Origin: Drosophila persimilis
Lineage: Eukaryota; Arthropoda; Insecta; Diptera; Drosophilidae
DNA: 64,000 bases
NCBI RefSeq assembly: GCF_003286085.1
Contig: NW_020825399.1
Span: 361,765 to 425,764, forward strand
Direction of reading: 5' to 3'
This document shows, piece after piece, positions 35,465 through 47,088 of the stretch. The position numbers were made by a program, and so were the translations under genes. Under the pieces are notes generated by a model, which searched no databases, was not told where the DNA came from, and saw only the letters and a program-made list of their open reading frames with translations. Position 1 is the first letter of the stretch. Each line of letters opens with the position of its first letter.

Positions 35465-38400
35465 TCATTCTTCTTGTAGTAGTCCTAATTTGTTCCGCAG
35501 TTCCGCAAATCTTCCAGCAGGTAGGGGCTTCGTGAAGATGTCAGCAAGTTGGTTGTCTGTATTAATATACTCAAGAGAAATCTCATTAGTTTCTATCTGT
35601 TCTCTTGAAAAATGATATTTTATATCAATATGCTTTGCTCTTTTATGACATGAGGGATTATTTGCAATGCTAATACAGCCTTGGTTGTCTTCATAAATTT
35701 TAATGGGTCTGTCGAGTTTAAGATTAATACTATTTAGAAGAGACTTTAGCCATAAAGCTTCTCTTACAGCTTCAAATAGGGCCATATATTCAGCTTCAGT
35801 TGATGAAGCTGCCACTGAATTCTGTCTTTTTGTATTCCAACAAATTAAATTGGAATCGAACATTTTAAACAAATAACCCGTTGTACTTTTTCTATCAATC
35901 TCATTACTACCCCAATCGGAGTCTACATAGCCAACTAATGTATTTTCAAATGATGTATTCTTTTTAAATATAAGATTCATATCAATAGTTCCCTTTAAAT
36001 ATCTAATAACTATTTTTAAACATTGCCATAACTCAGCATTGTTCTTGCTACTATATCTACTCAAGATATTTACAGCGGTAGCTAAATCTGGTCGTGTACA
36101 CAGCATTATGTACATTAAACAGCCAATAAGGTTACGACATGGAGCATTGCAGTCTTCATCTGAGTTAAGTAACTCATAATTTAGTTTATTTAGTAATGGA
36201 GTACTGACTGAATTGCAACTATCCATGTTAAATTTATTTAAAATTCTTTTTACATATGCAGCTTGACTCAAATATATTTTGTCTTCAAACATTTCTACTC
36301 TGATACCGATAAAATGTTTTATCTCATTTAAGTCAGTCATTCTAAATCTTTCGCTTAAATAATTTTTGAAATTATTCATTCTATCCATATCCCTTGTCGC
36401 TATTACTACATCATCAACATATAATAATACATATATGTTTTTCTTTATGTCACCTCTATCAAGAATATATATGCAACGATCCACGGGAGAGTTTACAAAA
36501 TCGAATTCTTTCAATGCTTGCTCAAATACTTGAAACCAGCATGTAGCTGTTTGTTTGAGCCCATAAATGGCTTTGTTCAGTTTGCATACATGCCCAGCAC
36601 CGCATAATACGCCCTGAGGAGGCCGCATATATATCTCCTCACTTAATGTACCATTGAGGAAAGCTGTTTCAACATCCATCTGATGGACTTTCAAATTAAA
36701 CTGGACTGCCAATGATAGTTCGAACCTAAAACTGGCAATTCTAGCAACGGGAGCAAATGTTTCTTCATAGTCTACTTGGTACTTTTGAGTAAATCCTCTT
36801 GCAACCAGTCTAGCTTTGTATTTTATTGGGACTCCTAGTTCATTATATTTAATGGAAAATACACATCTACTGTCTACAATATTTTTGTTTTCTGGCTTCT
36901 TTATAATTGTCCAGGTGTTATTAATTTCATGGGCATTTAACTCTGTATTTATTGCTTCCTCCCAATCAGATTTATCGTTCCTAAAATTTATTTCATCAAA
37001 AGAATTTGGAACTTCATCAAACATTATATGGGCATTGAATATAAATTTGTTAAAGCTTTTATCATGTTCTTTATAAGACACCTTCGGCTTAGACTTTAAC
37101 CTCTCACTTTTTCTACTAATTATATTAGTATCCTTATTTTCTTCACGACAATTATCTGGCTGATCAGCTTTTTCACAATCCTTACTCTCATTCGGGATAT
37201 ATAATTCCTTACTATCATTCAGGAAATCAGCTTTTCTTTTCCTACTTTCATTAGGAAAATGCAGCTTTTCGCATTCCTTACTTTCATTCAGGATTTCACA
37301 TTCCGTACTTTCATTCGGGGAATTAAACTGATCACATTCCTTACTCTCATTCAGGATTCCACATTCCGTACTATCATTCGGGAAATTAAGCTGATCAGAT
37401 TCCTTACTCTCATTCAGGAATTCTTGTTGACTTCTTTCCTTACTCTCTTTCGGGAAATCTGTTTCAAATTTTACTTCTCTAGAATAAAGCATATTAGTCT
37501 CGTCTACGACAACATCTCTTGCAACAATAACTTTTCCTTTAATGACATCCCACAATTTGAGTCCATTTTGTTCATACCCTATCAAGATAGCTTTGAATGA
37601 TTTTTCATCAAATTTACCTTTTTTAATTTTGTTGTGCACATAGACGGTTGAACCGAACACTCTTAAAAATTTTAAATTGGGCTTTCTATTGTGCCACAGC
37701 TCATATGGGGTCATTTTACAATCACCAAGTGCTTTGCTTGGAATTCTGTTGATTAGATATGTTGCAGTTAGCACAGCTTCACCCCAAAAACTTTTGTCTA
37801 ATTTTGCACCATTTACCATAGCACGAGCTTTCTCTGTAATGGTTCTTATCATTCGCTCCGAAACACCATTCAACTGAGGTGTATGTGGCACTGTCAAATG
37901 ATAACTTATTCCTTTATTAACGCAGAACTCACGCATTTCATTCGACAAGTATTCTCTACCGTTGTCAATGTACAAATTGACAATCTTGAAATTAAAATGA
38001 GCCTAGCTCTTTGCTACAAAATCTTTAAATACATTGAATACATCTGATTTATATTTTAACAAATAGGTTACACAATAATGTGTAAATTGATCTACGAAGA
38101 TCACAAAATAATTTTTATCGTCTAGTGTAACTGGTTTAATGGGGCCACATACATCTGAATGTATTACAAACAAGGGACGTTTTATATAACTTTTATCTTT
38201 AGATTGCTTAAATGGCAACCTAGCCTGTTTCCCATTTAAACATGACTCACAAACTTCATCTGATATTTTTATATTAACAAGAAGATTACTGTCATTAAAT
38301 AAATTATTATTCTTTATTTCAAGCAATTTTGCATTGCTTATATGCCCCAACCTCTCATGCCATAATCGATAATTATTTTTGTTCCTAGCATCTACACTGT

Positions 38401-40570
38401 ATGCTTGGAATTTGACTACAGGTATATCCAACATACCTGTATGTTTAACAACAATAACTCCATTTTTATACCCGATACTCAAAATGAGTATTGGGGTATA
38501 TTAGATTTGTGGTAAAAGTGGATGTGTGTAACGTCCAGAAGGAATCGTTTCCGACCCTATAAAGTATATATATTCTTGATCAGCATCAATAGCCGAGTCG
38601 ATTGAGCCCTGTCTGTCTGTCCGTCTGTCCGTCCCCTTCAGCGCCTAATGCTCAAAGACTATAAGAGCTAGAGCAACGATGTTTTGGATCCAGACTTCTG
38701 TGATATGTCACTGCTCCAAAAATATTTCAAAACTTTGCCCCGCCCACTTCCGCCCCCACAAAGGGCGAAAATCTGTGGCATCCACAATTTCGACGATACG
38801 AGAAAACTGAAAACGCAGAATCGTAGAAGATGACTATATCTTCTAGAGTGCAAAATCTGAACCAGATCGTATAATTATTACAGCCAGAATCACGAAAACA
38901 ATTTCACTCTTTCTCGCTCTGTCTCACTCTAACACACAGGTTTCATGGTCGGTTTTGCCAATTGCAAAATATGAGTTCAAGGATCTCAGAACCTATAAAA
39001 GCCAGAGCAACCAAATTTGGTATCCACACTCCTGTGATATCGGACCTTGACCGTTTCCTGTCCAAATTTCGCCACACCCCCTTCCGCCCCCACAAAGGAC
39101 GAAAATCTGAGGCAACCACAAATCTCAGAGACTATTTAGGCTAGAGTAACCAAATTTGGTGCACACACTCCTTTAAGATGTCACTATAAAACGTATATCT
39201 CAGAATTTCACCCCACCCCCATCCGCCCCCACAAAGGACGAAAATCTGTTGCATCCACAATATTGCAGATTTGAGAAAACTAAAAACGCAGAATCATAGA
39301 TAATGACCATATCTATTAGATTGCTGAATCTGGATCAGATCAGACCATTTTTTTAGCCAAAAGGAACAAATCAATTTGCAGTGGCTACGCAGCGCCCGAC
39401 GTCACGCTCAGACTGATTTTCTGTCTCTCTCGCACGCACTCTTTGTCGTGTCGTTAAATATTAGCGGCGTCTGCCGGAGGAGAGCCATACTGACTTAGTA
39501 TCGGGTATAACCTTACAGTAGAGCACATCCTCCAGTGTGATATTGTGTCCATTGTGCAGCCGCACAATTCCACGCTTAGTGGCATATAAAAACTCGCCTT
39601 CTTTTGCCACAGCGATTTTAATTGGCTGCTCCAATTCGATGCAATCGGCTTACAGCGAGTCATCATTGATCTAATGATCCGTTGATCCAGAATCGAGTAT
39701 AAAACCGAGTTCATTATTTATTTGATCACTCTTTTTCATTTTCCGCATCATAAATGCGAACCCGTGGCCCGATGCTGCAAGCTGAGCTTGTTTATTATGT
39801 TTATAATTTTCTTTGTTTTGATTTAACCTTATAAACTGGTAACAGTCTTTTTTCATGTGCCCTTCTTTGCCACAGTGATGGCATTTAATATTACTTCTAG
39901 CTTATCCCTTAAATAATATCTTTTGCCGTGTGTTTCCAAACGTTTTACGATTATTAAAATTGTTATTATTTCTTACAACTGCCTTCATGACTTTACTACT
40001 TGTATCAGTACTTTCATTTCTTAATTTGGTCTCGTAGTCGAACAATTTATTTTTTACAAACGCTAATGATAGAGTTTCATCTGACAAAGTTTCGATTGCC
40101 GTGATGACACCATTATAGGTTGAAGGTAGAGTCTGCAGCAAATGTGCCACTTTGTCCATCTCATCCATTTTAGCGCCCGCCCCTAACAACTCACTCACTG
40201 TTTCATCAAAAATAACAAAATGACTCGAAAGTGTCATTTCACTTGAGAGTTTGAGTGTTATTAAACGTTTACGTGCAGCTAATTGCGACGCAAGGCTTCT
40301 ACGCTCATATATGGCGTCTAAATTCTTCAGAATATCACGTGCCGAAATGTCGCCTGCCGCGAAGTTTAGAAATGCGTCGCCTAAATATTGAATTAAAATG
40401 CTCTTCGCACATCGCTCTGCCTTTTTCCAATTATCATCTACTTCGTTAGGCATTATGTTATCGACTACTTGGAGCACCTCTAATTCAGCAAACAAAGCTC
40501 TGATTCTAAATTTCCATATAGAATATTTCTCGCCACAAAAATGCTTAATATGTTGCTTATTTCTTTCCAT
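35465..40570 (-). pseudogene. copia unit 1: gag-pol region with a Helitron inside
   Basis: On -, from 40570 down: Gag (MERNKQHIKHFCGEKYSIWK; UBN2-like copia Gag), CCHC knuckle and protease region (39.66-39.86 kb), integrase with the HHCC part (LWHERLGHIS) and IDNGREYLSN core, a repeated NESKE-type spacer, reverse transcriptase (YVDDVVIA) and RNase H (YEDNQGCISIANNPSCHKRA). The order integrase before RT is diagnostic of Ty1/copia. Helitron H7 lies at 38467-39510. It has several breaks. In copia, Gag is normally made from a spliced RNA. Confidence 0.85.
38467..39510 (+). mobile_element. Helitron H7 inside copia unit 1, ending at the sub-terminal inverted repeat
   Basis: It begins TATACCCGATACTC and ends AGTATCGGGTATAA, which are inverted repeats of one another. 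It lacks the 50 or so bases, including the terminal hairpin, that follow in full copies such as H5. The internal modules, GTCTGTCC tract and GA-rich stretch are present. Compared with the other copia units, some copia sequence is replaced at the site. Confidence 0.85.
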
Positions 40571-40690
40571 TTTCTATGTATGTATATATTATACACACAC
40601 ACACTACAAAAAAAAAAAAAACTACACAAGAACGCACGCGGAACTAATTTCGCAACTATTTGTTATTAATTTAATTTATTTAAATTGGCG

Positions 40691-40708
40691 TGGACTGGGC
40701 CCATAACC
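40691..40708 (-). promoter_or_regulatory. Primer binding site of copia unit 1, initiator tRNA-Met (internal)
   Basis: Read on -, GGTTATGGGCCCAGTCCA directly follows the LTR. This is the copia primer site, which pairs with the cleaved 5' half of initiator tRNA-Met. Identical sites are at 45421-45438, 55755-55772 and 60624-60641. Confidence 0.93.
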
Positions 40709-40957
40709 TATTGGTAGACTGGCTATGACAATTAGTAAACGGAAGACAGTACCAAGTTATGTTTTTCTTTAAAGATTATTTATGTATTTCTTGATTACTT
40801 TTTGCTGCAACACCGGTCCACACACTTGAGATCACAAAAGAAGAGAGAGCGTCGACACTTCAAGTGTGACCAGACTAACTCATAATAATAATACCTAACA
40901 TATCGATAATATTATTTAATGTTATTATTTGAATGTGGGAATAGGCGTATTCCAACA
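40709..40957 (-). repeat. copia-family LTR 2 (shared by units 1 and 2)
   Basis: It is the 5' LTR of unit 1 and at the same time the 3' LTR of unit 2: a primer site adjoins one side (40691-40708) and a polypurine tract the other (40958 on). Confidence 0.92.
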
Positions 40958-41294
40958 CGCCCCCCTCAAAAATAACATTAATTATCAAAATCATAAAAAT
41001 AAAAAATATAAAAAAAGTTTTCATCATTAAATCAAAAGGTAACATTCAATTGTTATTCTAATGTGGTTGGTGTGCATTCTGGGAAGTGTTATGTGATCTA
41101 GCATTTGCTCTAAGGATACGGGGAAAACCCAGAAAAACCCGATCAGATCACTTTAAAATTAGATTAACATAAAATTAAATTACTTTAACAATTCATTGGT
41201 TCTTTTGGTTCAAATCAAAAAAAAAAATTAAATATGAATTAATGTAATAAATTCGTTAATAAAGCTTCATGTTCATGTTTCCATTAAATTGGAA

Positions 41295-44200
41295 TCATTC
41301 TTCTTGTAGTAGTCCTAATTTGTTCCGCAGTTCCGCAAATCTTCCAGCAGGTAGTGGCTTCGTGAAGATGTCAGCAAGTTGGTTGTCTGTATTAATATAC
41401 TCAAGAGAAATCTCATTAGTTTCTATCTGTTCTCTTGAAAAATGATATTTTATATCAATATGCTTTGCTCTTTTATGACATGAGGGATTATTTGCAATGC
41501 TAATACAGCCTTGGTTGTCTTCATAAATTTTAATGGGTCTGTCGAGTTTAAGATTAATACTATTTAGAAGAGACTTTAGCCATAAAGCTTCTCTTACAGC
41601 TTCAAATAGGGCCATATATTCAGCTTCAGTTGATGAAGCTGCCACTGAATTCTGTCTTTTTGTATTCCAACAAATTAAATTGGAATCGAACATTTTAAAC
41701 AAATAACCCGTTGTACTTTTTCTATCAATCTCATTACTACCCCAATCGGAGTCTACATAGCCAACTAATGTATTTTCAAATGATGTATTCTTTTTAAATA
41801 TAAGCTTCATATCAATAGTTCCCTTTAAATATCTAATAACTATTTTTAAACATTGCCATAACTCAGCATTGTTCTTGCTACTATATCTACTCAAGATATT
41901 TACAGCGGTAGCTAAATCTGGTCGTGTACACAGCATTATGTACATTAAACAGCCAATAAGGTTACGACATGGAGCATTGCAGTCTTCATCTGAGTTAAGT
42001 AACTCATAATTTAGTTTATTTAGTAATGGAGTACTGACTGAATTGCAACTATCCATGTTAAATTTATTTAAAATTCTTTTTACATATGCAGCTTGACTCA
42101 AATATATTTTGTCTTCAAACATTTCTACTCTGATACCGATAAAATGTTTTATCTCATTTAAGTCAGTCATTCTAAATCTTTCGCTTAAATAATTTTTGAA
42201 ATTATTCATTCTATCCATATCCCTTGTCGCTATTACTACATCATCAACATATAATAATACATATATGTTTTTCTTTATGTCACCTCTATCAAGAATATAT
42301 ATGCAACGATCAACGGGAGAGTTTACAAAATCGAATTCTTTCAATGCTTGCTCAAATACTTGAAACCAGCATCTAGCTGCTTGTTTGAGCCCATAAATGG
42401 CTTTGTTCAGTTTGCATACATGCCCAGCACCGCATAATACGCCCTGAGGAGGCCGCATATATATCTCCTCACTTAATGTACCATTGAGGAAAGCTGTTTT
42501 AACATCCAACTGATGGACTTTCAAATTTAACTGGACTGCCAATGATAGTACGAACCTAAAACTGGCAATTCTAGCAACGGGAGCAAATGTTTCTTCATAG
42601 TCTACTTGGTACTTTTGAGTAAATCCTCTTGCAACCAGTCTAGCTTTGTATTTTATTGGGACTCCTAGTTCATTATATTTAATGGAAAATACACATCTAC
42701 TGTCTACAATATTTTTGTTTTCTGACTTCTTTATAATTGTCCAGGTGTTATTAATTTCATGGGCATTTAACTCTGTATTTATTGCTTCCTCCCAATCAGA
42801 TTTATCGTTCCTAAAATTTATTTCATCAAAAGAATTTGGAACTTCATCAAACATTATATGGGCATTGAATATAAATTTGTTAAAGCTTTTATCATGTTCT
42901 TTATAAGACACCTTCGGCTTAGACTTTAACCTCTCACTTTTTCTACTAATTATATTAGTATCCTTATTTTCTTCACGACAATTATCTGGCTGATCAGCTT
43001 TTTCACAATCCTTACTCTCATTCGGGATATATAATTCCTTACTATCATTCAGGAAATCAGTTTTTCTTTTCCTACTTTCATTAGGAAAATGCAGCTTTTC
43101 GCATTCCTTACTTTCATTCAGGATTTCACATTCCGTACTTTCATTCGGGGAATTAAACTGATCACATTCCTTACTCTCATTCAGGATTCCACATTCCGTA
43201 CTATCATTCGGGAAATTAAGCTGATCAGATTCCTTACTCTCATTCAGGAATTCTTGTTGACTTCTTTCCTTACTCTCTTTCGGGAAATCTGTTTCAAATT
43301 TTACTTCTCTAGAATAAAGCATATTAGTCTCGTCTACGACAACATCTCTTGCAACAATAACTTTTCCTTTAATGACATCCCACAATTTGAGTCCATTTTG
43401 TTCATACCCTATCAAGATGGCTTTGAATGATTTTTCATCAAATTTACCTTTTTTAATTTTGTTGTGCACATAGACGGTTGAACCGAACACTCTTAAAAAT
43501 TTTAATTTGGGCTTTCTATTGTCCCACAGCTCATATGGGGTCATTTTACAATCACCAAGTGCTTTGCTTGGAATTCTGTTGATTAGATATGTTGCAGTTA
43601 GCACAGCTTCACCCCAAAAACTTTTGTCTAATTTTGCACCATTTACCATAGCACGAGCTTTCTCTGTAATGGTTCTTATCATTCGCTCCGAAACACCATT
43701 CAACTGAGGTGTATGTGGCACAGTCAAATGATAACTTATTCCTTTATTAACGCAGAACTCACGCATTTCATTCGACAAGTATTCTCTACCGTTGTCAATG
43801 TACAAATTGACAATCTTGAAATTAAAATGAGCCTCGCTCTTTGCTACAAAATCTTTAAATACATTGAATACATCTGATTTATATTTTAACAAATAGGTTA
43901 CAAAATAATGTGTAAATTGATCTACGAAGATCACAAAATAATTTTTATCGTCTAGTGTAACTGGTTTAATGGGGCCACATACATCTGAATGTATTACAAA
44001 CAAGGGACGTTTTATATAACTTTTATCTTTAGATTGCTTAAATGGCAACCTAGCCTGTTTCCCATTTAAACATGACTCACAAACTTCATCTGATATTTTT
44101 ATATTAACAAGAAGATTACTGTCATTAAATAAATTATTATTCTTTATTTCAAGCAATTTTGCATTGCTTATATGCCCCAACCTCTCATGCCATAATCGAT

Positions 44201-45300
44201 AATTATTTTTGTTCCTAGCATCTACACTGTATGCTTGGAATTTGACTACAGGTATATCCAACATACCTGTATGTTTAACAACAATTACTCCATTTTTTGA
44301 TATGGAGACACCACCACAGTCAAACTTAATTGACATCCCTGCCTGTTGCAGACGCTTGACAGACATGAGGTTTCCTGCTGAGGTGTCCATTGTGCAGCCG
44401 CACAATTCCACGCTTAGTGGCATATAAAAACTCGCCTTCTTTTGCCACAGCGATTTTAATTGGCTGCTCCAATTCGATGCAATCGGCTTACAGCGAGTCA
44501 TCATTGATCTAATGATCCGTTGATCCAGAATCGAGTATAAAACCGAGTTCAATATTTATTTGATCACTCTTTTTCATTTTCCGCATCATAAATGCGAACC
44601 CGTGGCCCGATGCTGCAAGCTGAGCTTGTTTATTATGTTTATAATTTTCTTTGTTTTGATTTAACCTTATAAACTGGTAACAGTCTTTTTTCATGTGCCC
44701 TTCTTTGCCACAGTGATGGCATTTAATATTACTTCTAGCTTATCCCTTAAATAATATCTTTTGCCGTGTGTTTCCAAACGTTTTACGATTATTAAAATTG
44801 TTATTATTTCTTACAACTGCCTTCATGACTTTACTACTTGTATCAGTACTTTCATTTCTTAATTTGGTCTCGTAGTCGAACAATTTATTTTTTACAAACG
44901 CTAATGATAGAGTTTCATCTGACAAAGTTTCGATTGCCGTGATGACACCATTATAGGTTGAAGGTAGAGTCTGCAGCAAATGTGCCACTTTGTCCATCTC
45001 ATCCATTTTAGCGCCCGCCCCTAACAACTCACTCACTGTTTCATCAAAAATAACAAAATGACTCGAAAGTGTCATTTCACTTGAGAGTTTGAGTGTTATT
45101 AAACGTTTACGTGCAGCTAATTGCGACGCAAGGCTTCTACGCTCATATATGGCGTCTAAATTCTTCAGAATATCACGTGCCGAAATGTCGCCTGCCGCGA
45201 AGTTTAGAAATGCGTCGCCTAAATATTGAATTAAAATGCTCTTCGCACATCGCTCTGCCTTTTTCCAATTATCATCTACTTCGTTAGGCATTATTCTCCA
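41295..45300 (-). pseudogene. copia unit 2: gag-pol region, most complete copy
   Basis: The pol part is open over 41295-44552 (1085 codons) and contains integrase (LWHERLGHIS, CESCLNGKQARLPF, IDNGREYLSN), a spacer with NESKE-type repeats, RT (KLNKAIYGLKQAARCWF, LLYVDDVVIA) and RNase H (VDSDWGSNEIDRKSTTGYLF). Gag lies above 44.74 kb. The protein is close to D. melanogaster copia along its whole length. It has a few breaks in the gag and protease part. Confidence 0.87.
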
Positions 45301-45438
45301 TTTTCTATGTATGTATATATTATACACACACACACTACAAAAAAAAAAAAACTACACAAGAACGCACGCGGAACTAATTTCGCAACTATTTGTTATTAAT
45401 TTAATTTATTTAAATTGGCGTGGACTGGGCCCATAACC

Positions 45439-45687
45439 TATTGGTAGACTGGCTATGACAATTAGTAAACGGAAGACAGTACCAAGTTATGTTTTTCTTT
45501 AAAGATTATTTATGTATTTCTTGATTACTTTTTGCTGCAACACCGGTCCACACACTTGAGATCACAAAAGAAGAGAGAGCGTCGACACTTCAAGTGTGAC
45601 CAGACTAACTCATAATAATAATACCTAACATATCGATAATATTATTTAATGTTATTATTTGAATGTGGGAATAGGCGTATTCCAACA
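45439..45687 (-). repeat. copia-family LTR 3 (shared by units 2 and 3)
   Basis: This 249-base LTR has a primer site at 45421-45438 on one side and a polypurine tract at 45688 on the other. It is identical to LTR 2 where compared. Confidence 0.92.
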
Positions 45688-45957
45688 CGCCCCCCTCAAA
45701 AATAACATTAATTATCAAAATCATAAAAATAAAAAATATAAAAAAAGTTTTCATCATTAAATCAAAAGGTAACATTCAATTGTTATTCTAATGTGGTTGG
45801 TGTGCATTCTGGGAAGTGTTATGTGATCTAGCATTTGCCCTAAGGATACGGGGAAAACCCAGAAAAACCCGATCAGATCACTTTAAAATTAGATTAACAT
45901 AAAATTAAATTACTTTAACAATTCATTGGTTCTTTTGGTTCAAATCAAAAAAAAAAA

Positions 45958-47088
45958 CGAGGGGGAACGTTGTGAGTTGCTGCGGACACCGCAACTCTAC
46001 AGTTATACCCGATACTAAGTCAGTATGGCTCTCCTCCGGCAGACGCCGCTAATATTAAACGACACGACAAAGAGTGCGTGCGAGAGAGACAGAAAATCAG
46101 TCTGAGCGTGACGTCGGGCGCTGCGTAGCCACTAAAAATTGATTTGTTCCTTTTGGCTACAAAAATGATCCGATCTGATCCAGATTCGGCAACCAGATAG
46201 ATATGGTCATTCTCTATGATTCTGCGTTTTTAGTTTACTCGAATTTGCAATATTGTGGATGCAACAGATTTTCGTCCTTTGTGTGGGCGGAAGGGGGTGG
46301 GGCGAAATTTTGAGATATACGTTTTATAGTGAGATCTAACAGGAGTGCGGATACCAAATTTGGTTACTCTAGCCTTAATAGTCTCTGAGATTTATGAATA
46401 TCCCCAGATCTGCATCCTTTGCGGGGGCGGAAGGGGGTGTGGCGAAATTTTGAAACAAACTCGTCTCGGTCCGATATATTAGGAGTGTGGATACCAAATT
46501 TGGTTGCTCTAGCTTTTATAGTCTCTGAGATCTAGGCGCTAATGTTTTACTCTAAGCAAAGCCGCCTATGCTACGTGTGTGTTAGAGAGAGACAGGGCGA
46601 GAAAAAATTAAATTGTTTTCGTGATGCTGGCTATAATAATAATACGATCCAATTCAGATTCTGCAGTCTAAAAGATATGGTCATTCTCTACGATTCTGCG
46701 TTTTTGGTTTTATCGTATCTTTAAAAATGTGGATGCCACAGATTTTCGTCCTTTGTGGGGGCGGAAATGGGCGGGGCAAAGTTTTGAAATATTTTTGTAG
46801 CAGTGACATATCACAGAAGTCTGGATCCAAAACATCGTTGCTCTAGCTCTTATAGTCTTTGAGCATTAGGCGCTGAAGGGGACGGACAGACGGACAGACG
46901 GACGGACGGACAGACGGACAGACGGACGGACGGACAGACAGACATGGCTCAATCGACTCGGCTATTGATGCTGATCAAGAATATATATACTTTATGGGGT
47001 CGGAAACGATTCCTTCTGGACGTTACACACATCCACTTTTACCACAAATCTAATATACCCCAATACTCATTTTGAGTATCGGGTATAA
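45958..47088 (-). mobile_element. Helitron H5 in the 3' region of copia unit 3, full length
   Basis: It runs from CGAGGGGGAACG to GTATCGGGTATAA. The empty site is visible in the sister copia units (A run followed by TTAAATATG at 35397-35417 and 41217-41237): the element sits between A and T with no duplication, the Helitron hallmark. It contains the GAGTTGC/GCAACTC hairpin near its 3' end, sub-terminal inverted repeats, three related modules and a GACGGACA tract (46881-46944). Confidence 0.92.

Noticed and set aside
37259-37600. + strand open frame with phenylalanine-rich repeats, also at 43089 and 58153
   Set aside because: It is the antisense of the NESKE spacer of copia pol; the repeat pattern is imposed by the coding strand.
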